8,276 nt of DNA from Bacillota bacterium. Lineage in GTDB: Bacteria; Bacillota; Clostridia; Lachnospirales; Bianqueaceae. The notes beneath the pieces were generated by a model that had not been told where the DNA came from, searched no databases, and was given only the letters and a program-made list of their open reading frames with translations. The position numbers and the translations under genes were made by a program. Below, one piece after another: positions 1 through 5,623 of this stretch (its first letter is position 1; the number at the start of each line of letters is the position of its first letter). The stretch is taken from positions 1 through 8,276 of the forward strand of contig JAFVHC010000356.1 of assembly GCA_017474705.1 (NCBI GenBank), read 5' to 3'.

Positions 1-763
1 GCAGAACATCCCCATCCGCATGGAACTGGGACGGCAGCTGCGCAAAGCTTTCGTACCGAAAGACGCGGATCATTTCTTTATGGACGCGGACTATTCGCAG
101 ATCGAATTGCGCCTCCTGGCACATATGTCAGCAGATGAAAAGATGATCGCCGCGTATCAGGAGGGACAGGACATCCATACGATGACGGCCTCACAGGTCT
201 TCGGTATGCCCCCGGAAATGATCACACCGTCGCAGCGCAGCGCTGCAAAGGCGGTCAGCTTCGGTATCGTGTACGGGATCAGTGCGTTCTCATTGAGCGA
301 TGATCTGCATATTTCGCAGAAGGAAGCGGCAGACTACATCAACCGTTATTTCGCACAGTATCCACGGGTCCGTGGTTTCCTCAACGACTGCGTGGCCATG
401 GCAAAAGAGAACGGATACGGCGTGACCATCTTTGGCCGTAAACGTCCGATCGACGAACTCAAATCCTCCAATTTCAACATGCGTGCCTTTGGCGAACGTG
501 TAGCCAAGAACATGCCTATACAAGGCAGTGCTGCTGATATCATCAAGATCGCGATGATCCGCGTTTACGAACGGATCCGCAGAGAAGGCCTGAAGAGCCG
601 TCTCATCGTACAGGTGCATGATGAGCTGCTGATGGAAGTCTATCGGCCGGAAAAAGAGCAGATCTACCGCATCCTCGAGGAAGAGATGCAAGGCGCGGCG
701 GATCTTCGGGTCCCGCTTGAGATCGATGTCCATACGGGAGAAAACTGGTATGAAGCAAAATAA
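1..763 (+). CDS. polA: DNA polymerase I, C-terminal polymerase domain (5' truncated by window)
   Basis: This is the last part of the family A DNA polymerase that fills gaps in excision repair and replaces Okazaki primers. The reading frame begins at base 2 (base 1 ends a codon cut by the window edge) and opens with QNIPIR, the conserved run just before palm motif A. About 253 residues are visible, roughly the last quarter to third of a normal enzyme. Palm motif A, DYSQIELR, starts at base 89 with the metal-binding Asp. The O-helix motif B (236-277) has Arg, Lys, Phe and Tyr in the spacing R-x3-K-x3-F-x3-Y used for dNTP binding. Motif C, VQVHDELLMEV, lies at 608-640 with the catalytic HDE. The polymerase site looks intact; whether the 5' nuclease and 3' exonuclease domains are present or active cannot be seen. 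The TAA stop lies inside the start of coaE. Confidence 0.97.
   Translation, partial: QNIPIRMELGRQLRKAFVPKDADHFFMDADYSQIELRLLAHMSADEKMIAAYQEGQDIHTMTASQVFGMPPEMITPSQRSAAKAVSFGIVYGISAFSLSDDLHISQKEAADYINRYFAQYPRVRGFLNDCVAMAKENGYGVTIFGRKRPIDELKSSNFNMRAFGERVAKNMPIQGSAADIIKIAMIRVYERIRREGLKSRLIVQVHDELLMEVYRPEKEQIYRILEEEMQGAADLRVPLEIDVHTGENWYEAK
736..740 (+). promoter_or_regulatory. Ribosome binding site of coaE, inside the polA 3' end
   Basis: GGGAG sits 9 bases before the ATG at 750. It supports that start over the in-frame ATG at 717, which would add 11 residues with no match to the kinase family. Because it lies within polA codons, ribosomes finishing polA pass directly over it, which suggests translational coupling. 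Confidence 0.6.
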
Positions 764-1364
764 AAAGATCATCGGTCTGACAGGGACCATGGCCTCGGGC
801 AAAAGTACGGCCGCTGCGTTTTTCAAGGATGCGGCGGGCATCCCGGTGATCGATGCCGACAAGGTAGGTCATGAGATCCTGACCCGGTCGGAGGTCGTTC
901 AGGCACTGACAGAAGCATTTGGTCCTCAGATCCTCAAAGACGGCGCCGTTGTGCGAAAAGCGCTGGCGGAGGCTGCATTCGTCGACGAAGTGCATACGGA
1001 GATGCTCAACAGCATCACCCATCCTGTCATCTGCCGGGAGATCCGACAGCAGATCGATGCCTTCCTTGCGTCTGATGAGGAAGCGCCGTTCATGATCATC
1101 GAGGCGTACGGCCTCCTGCAATCGGAGCTCAAGACGATGGTCGATGAGATCTGGGCCGTCGGCTGCGACAAACGTACACGGATCCGCCGCATCATGCAGC
1201 GCAACGGCTTGACTTTGGAAGAAGCCAGGACGCGCGTCAATAGTCAATGGCCGGAAGAAAAATACCGGGAAGCTGCAGACATCTATCTGGACGGCAGTGG
1301 AACAGAAGCCTTCCTGAGAGAACAGTGCAAGATCCTTTGGAAAAGGTATACAGATACTATATGA
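750..1364 (+). CDS. coaE: Dephospho-CoA kinase
   Basis: CoaE phosphorylates the 3'-hydroxyl of the ribose in dephospho-CoA using ATP, the last step of cytosolic coenzyme A synthesis. The 204-residue product matches the usual family length of about 200. Visible features are the P-loop G12-TMAS-G17-K18-S19-T20, the IDAD motif (D35, D37), THP at residues 90-92 in the CoA-binding lid region, and the C-terminal lid with R-x-R followed by LTLEEARTRVNSQ. The start at 750 gives MKQNKKIIGLTG, the normal distance to the P-loop, and has a ribosome binding site. Two usually conserved stretches are unusual: the PLLFE-like core motif reads YGLLQSE (120-126), and the usual D-N-S-G near the C-terminus reads D-G-S-G (181-184). 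It overlaps polA by 14 bases, and its TGA overlaps the ATG of the next gene. In many Bacilli mutM lies between polA and coaE; here it does not. Function is confident; catalytic efficiency is not known. Confidence 0.93.
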   Translation: MKQNKKIIGLTGTMASGKSTAAAFFKDAAGIPVIDADKVGHEILTRSEVVQALTEAFGPQILKDGAVVRKALAEAAFVDEVHTEMLNSITHPVICREIRQQIDAFLASDEEAPFMIIEAYGLLQSELKTMVDEIWAVGCDKRTRIRRIMQRNGLTLEEARTRVNSQWPEEKYREAADIYLDGSGTEAFLREQCKILWKRYTDTI

Positions 1365-2965
1365 AAAAAAGAATTCGAAGCATGATGAAGCAGGGACTGG
1401 TCTTTCTGCTCATCCTTTCACTGCTGACCGGCTGCAAGCTGATCGAAAAGCAGCAGGCGAAGCGCCGCGGCGAGACTTCCGAAGAAGAGAGCGAAGTCCC
1501 ACAGGATCCTTACGTGGAGGACGATAGTTCCGAAACGGAGGAATCACCGGCCATACCCGCAAAAGGCGGTAAACTGATCGTCTCTATGGTCATGATGGAC
1601 GTGTACAACCCGCTCCTGGTGACCGACGATTATGCGGCGCAGGCCTTTTTCCTGCTGTACAGCCCTTTGCTGGAGATCGACGAAACAGGAACGATACAGC
1701 CTTCCATCGCGACGGAGTGGTCTATGTCGGCGGATAACCGTGAAGCGGAACTGACGATCAATCCCAACGCAAAGTGGTCGAATGGAAAAAAGATCACTGC
1801 GTGGGATGTGGATTATTCGATCTCGGTCCTGCTGCGTTATGAAGAATCTTCATTCCGTGACTGTGTGAAGTACGTGTCCGGTTCCGCGGTCAAAGATGAT
1901 GAGCATCTGACCGTCTACTTTACCAGAAGTTCGCCGCTGAACCTGAACCGCCTGTATTTTCCGGTCATTTCCTCTGATTATTACAGCAATGCCACACATG
2001 CGACCGAGCCCATGGGCTCCGGTCCGTATAAAGTAGTTTCCTACGAACGCATGGAGCGGTTCGTTCTGACCGAGAACCCCGAGTATTTTGGAAAGCACCC
2101 ATATATCACAGATGCGGAGATCATGCTGACCCGCAGCGAAGTCCGTATGGATTCCTTCGATCGGGGGATCACGAATCTGGTCTACAGTCCGGACATCCCC
2201 TGGAGCACTTATATGAACAATGGGGATTTCACGCTGCATACGTTTTCAACGTCGGAACTGGAAGCGATCGCATTCAATCTCAATGAGATCCGGGAACGGG
2301 ATCAGCGCAAAGCAGTGGCGTACGCCATCGATGCGCAGCGGATCCTGCGGTCTACGCTCGTGGACAAAGGTGACGTCACTGAAGTGCCGATCTCACCGGT
2401 CCGCTGGTATGGACCGACCAACCCATCCCGCTATGGACAGAGTTCGGAAAAAGTCGCCGAACTGCTGGATATGACGGAACAGCACAGGTTTACGATCCTG
2501 ATCGACAGTGAAGATGCACTGCAGACCCACATTGCTGAGGAAATGCGTGCGGAGATGACGGAACAAGGCCTCATCCTGGACATCCGACCTAAAAATCGAG
2601 TGGATTATCTTCAGGATCTGATCGATCGAAATTATGAGCTCGCGCTTGAACAGAGGAACGTGGATTCAGACATAGAACTGGCAGAGATGCTGATCTCGGA
2701 TCAGAACTATCCGGGTTACGTCAGCAGCAACATGTCCGATCGGATCAGCCAGATCAGTTCAAAAACGGAGGCGCAGGACGTCCATCAAGGCTTTGTCTCT
2801 GTGGGTGATCAGCTGGCTGAGGATCTGCCGTACTATTGCTTGTTTTTTAAGAAACAGGCAACCATGACCGGCGCGGGGATCTATGGCCATCTTACACCGT
2901 CCCAGCATCATGTGTTCCGCGGTATCGAGGATCTGTATATGGTCACGGAAAGCAGAGGGCAGTGA
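1361..2965 (+). CDS. Family 5 (oligopeptide/dipeptide-type) solute-binding lipoprotein
   Basis: The 534-residue product is an extracellular substrate-binding protein of the SBP_bac_5 (OppA/DppA) family, presumably membrane-anchored and delivering peptides or a similar solute to an ABC permease. Residues 1-25 form a lipoprotein signal peptide: basic MKKRIR, a hydrophobic core, and the lipobox L-T-G-C with lipidated C25. An acidic Ser/Glu/Pro-rich linker (about 33-67) follows. Family hallmarks are IQPSIATEW, the NAKWSNGKKITAWDV segment, GSGPYKVV (219-226), and the C-terminal FFKKQA ... VFRGIEDLY pattern. I chose the ATG at 1361 because it overlaps the coaE stop (ATGA) and begins a proper signal peptide; the frame stays open upstream to an ATG at 1247, which would put 38 non-signal residues in front. 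ATG 1382 is a shorter alternative that keeps the hydrophobic core. The upstream Shine-Dalgarno is weak (AAAAGG, 14 bases away), so coupling to coaE is likely. No permease or ATPase gene is nearby, so the substrate cannot be assigned. Confidence 0.88.
   Translation: MKKRIRSMMKQGLVFLLILSLLTGCKLIEKQQAKRRGETSEEESEVPQDPYVEDDSSETEESPAIPAKGGKLIVSMVMMDVYNPLLVTDDYAAQAFFLLYSPLLEIDETGTIQPSIATEWSMSADNREAELTINPNAKWSNGKKITAWDVDYSISVLLRYEESSFRDCVKYVSGSAVKDDEHLTVYFTRSSPLNLNRLYFPVISSDYYSNATHATEPMGSGPYKVVSYERMERFVLTENPEYFGKHPYITDAEIMLTRSEVRMDSFDRGITNLVYSPDIPWSTYMNNGDFTLHTFSTSELEAIAFNLNEIRERDQRKAVAYAIDAQRILRSTLVDKGDVTEVPISPVRWYGPTNPSRYGQSSEKVAELLDMTEQHRFTILIDSEDALQTHIAEEMRAEMTEQGLILDIRPKNRVDYLQDLIDRNYELALEQRNVDSDIELAEMLISDQNYPGYVSSNMSDRISQISSKTEAQDVHQGFVSVGDQLAEDLPYYCLFFKKQATMTGAGIYGHLTPSQHHVFRGIEDLYMVTESRGQ
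2954..2959 (+). promoter_or_regulatory. Ribosome binding site of recU
   Basis: AGAGGG lies 7 bases before the ATG at 2967, within the last codons of the lipoprotein gene. It fixes the start there, rather than at the in-frame ATG 2883, which would add 28 residues with no resemblance to RecU. Confidence 0.6.
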
Positions 2966-2966
2966 T

Positions 2967-3512
2967 ATGGGGTATTGGAACAGCCGAGGTCTGCGCGGCA
3001 GCGTATTTGAGGAACTGATCAACCTTACCAATGAGCAGTACGAGAAGCGGGGCATTGCCTTGATCCAGAAGATCCCTACGCCGATCAAGCCGGTCGAGTT
3101 CGATACGGTCAAGCGGACGATCAAGCTCGCGTACTTTGAGCAGAAAAGTACGGTCGATTATATTGGTGTCATGGATGGGATCCCGATCTGCTTCGACGCA
3201 AAAGAAACAGGACGGAAAAGTCTGCCGTTCAGCAATATCCATGAGCATCAGGTGCGGTTCATGAAAGAATTCGACCGCCAGGGCGGCATCGCTTTCCTGC
3301 TGGTCCACTTCACGACGGAAGATGTATACTATCTGCTGCCGCTGGAAACACTGTGTCGGTACTTTGAACACAGCGACACCATGAAGGTCCATTCTATCCC
3401 GCGGGAAGCCTTTGAAGAGCGGTACCGCATCAACCCGCCGGAGGGCGGATTGTTCAATTATCTGAGGACGGCATTGGATTACTACGAAGACAAGAAAAGA
3501 AAAACTGCTTGA
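2967..3512 (+). CDS. recU: Holliday junction resolvase RecU
   Basis: RecU is the Bacillota resolvase that cuts four-way junctions in recombination and repair and modulates RecA; it acts as a dimer. The 181-residue product shows the family core: NSRG near the N-terminus (5-8), KIPTPIKP (35-42), STVDYIGV (61-68) with D64 at the position of B. subtilis D88, FDAKE (76-80) with K79 of the nuclease core, and the IHEHQ motif (91-95). B. subtilis has FEAKE, so the first acidic residue here is Asp77 rather than Glu, a conservative change. The protein is about 25 residues shorter than the B. subtilis enzyme, because the N-terminal extension before the SNRG motif is missing. The gene starts one base after the lipoprotein stop, so it probably shares that transcript. 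In B. subtilis recU sits beside the ponA penicillin-binding protein gene; that neighbour is absent here. Confidence 0.93.
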   Translation: MGYWNSRGLRGSVFEELINLTNEQYEKRGIALIQKIPTPIKPVEFDTVKRTIKLAYFEQKSTVDYIGVMDGIPICFDAKETGRKSLPFSNIHEHQVRFMKEFDRQGGIAFLLVHFTTEDVYYLLPLETLCRYFEHSDTMKVHSIPREAFEERYRINPPEGGLFNYLRTALDYYEDKKRKTA

Positions 3513-3537
3513 TTATTACCCTGAAGACGAGTATAGT
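3509..3537 (+). promoter_or_regulatory. Candidate sigma-A promoter for plsX-acpP
   Basis: TTGATT (3509-3514) is a 4 of 6 match to the -35 box, and TATAGT (3532-3537) a 5 of 6 match to the -10 box, with the optimal 17-base spacer. Transcription would start near 3544, leaving a leader of about 30 bases before plsX. The -35 overlaps the recU TGA. The GTAT-N4-ATAC inverted repeat (3531-3542) covers the -10 box and could be an operator, but it is short. Predicted from sequence only. Confidence 0.5.
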
Positions 3538-3563
3538 GATACAAGATATTCTTTAGGAGCACC

Positions 3564-3568
3564 GGAGG
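3564..3568 (+). promoter_or_regulatory. Strong ribosome binding site of plsX
   Basis: GGAGG lies 6 bases before the plsX ATG, with a second AGGAG at 3555-3559 slightly too far upstream. This is the strongest Shine-Dalgarno in the window and fits the first gene of a new transcription unit. Confidence 0.65.
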
Positions 3569-3574
3569 AAGAAA

Positions 3575-4594
3575 ATGGCTGCATATAAGATCGTGCTGGA
3601 TGCTATGGGCGGTGATGAAGCGCCGCGCTGCAATGTGGAAGGCGCCGTGATGGCTCTTGCCGAGGATCAGGATTTGTCTTTGATCCTGACCGGACCGGAA
3701 CCGGTCCTGAAACAGCTGCTCGAGGAGCGGAAAAAGGCCGGACGCACTTGGGATGAGACGCGTCTTTCAATCGTCCATACCGACGAGGTCATTGCCAATG
3801 ATGAGCATTCTCCCGCGGAAGCAGTGCGCGCCAAACGGGATTCTTCTTTAGGCCTTGCGTTCCAGATGGTGCGCGGCAAGGAAGCGGATGGCATGGTCTC
3901 AGCCGGCAACACAGGCGCCGTGCTTTCCGGCGGCACTTTGATCGTCGGCCGTATCAAAGGAGTGCAGCGTCCTGCGCTGACTCTGCCGCTGCCGACGGGC
4001 AATCCGCCCACGGTCATGCTGGATATGGGTGCGAATATGGATGCCAAGGCCTCCTATCTTGTGCAGTTCGCGCATATGGCCTCTATTTACTATCGTTCCA
4101 TGTACGGTGTAGCGGAACCAAAAGTTTCGCTGCTGAACGTGGGTGTGGAAGAGGGCAAGGGCAATGAACTTGCCAAGGAAGTCTACGATCTGCTGAAGGC
4201 AGATGACAAGATCCATTTCGCCGGCAACATCGAGGCGCGTGATGTCATGCTGGGCGGCAGCGATATCGTGGTCTGCGACGCTTTCGCCGGGAATGTGTTC
4301 CTGAAGTCTGTCGAAGGCACGGCCAAATTCATCATGAACCAGTTGAAAGCAGGTGTTTCCGCGTCCCTTAAAGCGAAGATCGGTGCATTGTTGATGAAAA
4401 AGGTATTGAAAGGCCTCAAAAACAGCCTGGATCCTTCTTCTGTCGGCGGTACACCGCTGCTGGGCGTCAAAGGCGCCGTCATCAAAGCGCATGGCAATTC
4501 CGATGCGCGGGCGATCAAGAATGCTATCAAGCAGTGCAGCCGCTTTATCGCCTCAGGCGTCAACGACCAGATCGAACAGGAGATCCGGGCGTAA
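3575..4594 (+). CDS. plsX: Phosphate acyltransferase PlsX
   Basis: PlsX converts acyl-ACP and inorganic phosphate to acyl-phosphate, which PlsY uses to acylate glycerol-3-phosphate in the first step of phospholipid synthesis; it is a peripheral membrane enzyme. The 339-residue product has normal length. Diagnostic motifs are LDAMGGDEAP at the N-terminus (8-17), SAGNTGA (109-115), RPAL (132-135), LDMGAN (149-154), CDAFAGNVFLKSVEG (234-248) and the C-terminal GGTPLLGVKG (291-300) with HGNSDARAI (306-314). All conserved blocks are present and no frameshift is seen. It is followed after 24 bases by acpP, whose acylated product is its substrate, so the pair forms a functional unit. No fapR or fabD/fabG gene accompanies it here, unlike the B. 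subtilis fapR-plsX-fabD-fabG-acpP cluster. Confidence 0.97.
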   Translation: MAAYKIVLDAMGGDEAPRCNVEGAVMALAEDQDLSLILTGPEPVLKQLLEERKKAGRTWDETRLSIVHTDEVIANDEHSPAEAVRAKRDSSLGLAFQMVRGKEADGMVSAGNTGAVLSGGTLIVGRIKGVQRPALTLPLPTGNPPTVMLDMGANMDAKASYLVQFAHMASIYYRSMYGVAEPKVSLLNVGVEEGKGNELAKEVYDLLKADDKIHFAGNIEARDVMLGGSDIVVCDAFAGNVFLKSVEGTAKFIMNQLKAGVSASLKAKIGALLMKKVLKGLKNSLDPSSVGGTPLLGVKGAVIKAHGNSDARAIKNAIKQCSRFIASGVNDQIEQEIRA

Positions 4595-4618
4595 CGAACA
4601 GAAAAGGAGAGGCTGTAT

Positions 4619-4849
4619 ATGGAGGATTTTCAGGCTTTATATGAGATCCTGGAGGATGCTCTAGGAATAGATCGCGACGAGATCCAGGAAGAAAAAAAGC
4701 TTCGGGAGGATCTTGGTGCGGACTCCGTAGATCTTTTTCAGATCTTTGTCGCTATGGAAGAAGAGTACAAGATCGAACTGGATACGGACGAAACAGAGCA
4801 TGTTTCCACCATCGGAGATCTGATGCAGATCGTCCGGGATTATGTGTAA
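4619..4849 (+). CDS. acpP: Acyl carrier protein
   Basis: This 76-residue acidic protein carries fatty acyl intermediates on a 4'-phosphopantetheine arm transferred from CoA by AcpS. The attachment Ser36 lies in LGADSVDLFQI (32-42). The family usually has D-S-L-D; here Val37 replaces Leu. Helix II continues as FVAMEEEYKIEL, the typical acidic recognition helix, and the last helix ends at DYV. Start choice is supported by AAGGAG at 4604-4609, 9 bases before the ATG. It follows plsX by 24 bases and precedes a hairpin and rnc, the common Bacillota arrangement, which favours the housekeeping fatty acid ACP rather than a specialised carrier. The gene carries nine GATC sites in 231 bases. A dedicated secondary ACP cannot be fully excluded from the DSVD variant alone. 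Confidence 0.94.
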   Translation: MEDFQALYEILEDALGIDRDEIQEEKKLREDLGADSVDLFQIFVAMEEEYKIELDTDETEHVSTIGDLMQIVRDYV

Positions 4850-4855
4850 AGAAGT

Positions 4856-4895
4856 AAAGAAAGGCGGACCGCATGCGTTGCTTCGCCTTCTTTTT
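4856..4895 (+). terminator. Hairpin with T-run between acpP and rnc (probable intrinsic terminator or attenuator)
   Basis: AAGGCG (4861-4866) pairs perfectly with CGCCTT (4884-4889). Past a bulged A at 4860 the stem continues with GAAA-type pairs (4856-4859 with 4890-4893). The loop is 17 bases, and a run of five T (4891-4895) follows. The perfect stem is short and the loop large, so it may be a partial terminator that lowers rnc-smc expression relative to acpP. I saw no clear promoter between it and rnc, so some read-through is expected. Confidence 0.55.
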
Positions 4896-4918
4896 CATGA
4901 AAGAGGAAGAATAAAACT

Positions 4919-5608
4919 ATGGATGAAACCAGGAAACTGACCCGTCTGCAGTCGATCCTGCAATATACTTTTACGGATACGAACCTGCTTCGCCTGGCGA
5001 TGACACACAGTTCGTATGCGCATGAGTATCTTGCGGACACTGAGTTTTATAATGAACGGATCGAATTTTTGGGAGACGCAGTCCTGGAACTTGCGGTCTC
5101 CAACATGCTGTACCATACCATGAAAGGGCAGGAAGGGGATCTGTCGCGGAGGCGCGCCCAGATCGTCTGCGAACCCTCTCTTGCCTATGTGGCACGAACT
5201 CTTGATCTCGGGCCGTATCTGAATCTGAGCCGCGGTGAGGATAAGAACGGCGGACGTCAGAGGGACTCCATCCTGTCCGACTTCGTCGAAGCGCTGATCG
5301 GTGCGCTATATCTGGACGGAGGGTATGAGGCGGCTTTTCGTTTTATCGAAAGGGAGATCCTCTCGCGCCTTGAGGAGATCGAAGTCCATACAGAGCAGGA
5401 TTACAAGACCCAGCTGCAGGAGATCGTGCAGACCGAGCATCTGAGTCCGGTCTACACTTTGATCGGCGAAGATGGACCGCCGCACAATCGGGTCTTCACC
5501 ATGCAGGTGGAGATCGATGGACGCGTCCTGGGTACCGGAAGCGGGCGCTCCAAGAAAGCAGCGGAGCAGCATGCCGCGCGCAAAGCATTGGAAGAGATCG
5601 ACGTTTGA
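4919..5608 (+). CDS. rnc: Ribonuclease III
   Basis: RNase III cuts double-stranded RNA, processing rRNA precursors and many mRNAs and antisense duplexes in the cytoplasm as a dimer. The 229-residue product has the usual length. The nuclease domain (about 5-155) carries the signature NERIEFLGD (45-53) with acidic E46, E49 and D53, the EGDLSR block (72-77), and D121 and E124 in SDFVEALIG, which correspond to the catalytic D114 and E117 of the E. coli enzyme. The double-stranded RNA binding domain covers about 160-229, from DYKTQLQE through the GSGRSKKAAEQHAA helix. The start has AGAGGAAG upstream at suitable spacing. It lies 69 bases after acpP, beyond a hairpin, and 15 bases before smc, an order common in Bacillota. 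Confidence 0.97.
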   Translation: MDETRKLTRLQSILQYTFTDTNLLRLAMTHSSYAHEYLADTEFYNERIEFLGDAVLELAVSNMLYHTMKGQEGDLSRRRAQIVCEPSLAYVARTLDLGPYLNLSRGEDKNGGRQRDSILSDFVEALIGALYLDGGYEAAFRFIEREILSRLEEIEVHTEQDYKTQLQEIVQTEHLSPVYTLIGEDGPPHNRVFTMQVEIDGRVLGTGSGRSKKAAEQHAARKALEEIDV

Positions 5609-5623
5609 TATGGCGAGGTATAT

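Noticed and set aside
603..1247. Minus-strand open frame opposite coaE
   Set aside because: No recognisable domain; it mirrors polA and coaE codons and has no good ribosome binding site that I can see.
1247..1360. Upstream in-frame extension of the lipoprotein gene
   Set aside because: The 38 extra residues are the out-of-frame reading of the coaE 3' end and would bury the signal peptide.
3899..4492. Minus-strand open frame opposite plsX
   Set aside because: It is a shadow of the highly conserved plsX reading frame, and its His/Arg/Gln-rich composition is unlike the real genes here.
4867..4883. Palindrome CGCATGCG in the acpP-rnc hairpin loop as a protein-binding site
   Set aside because: An 8-base palindrome is short and could arise by chance; no second copy was noticed near other genes.
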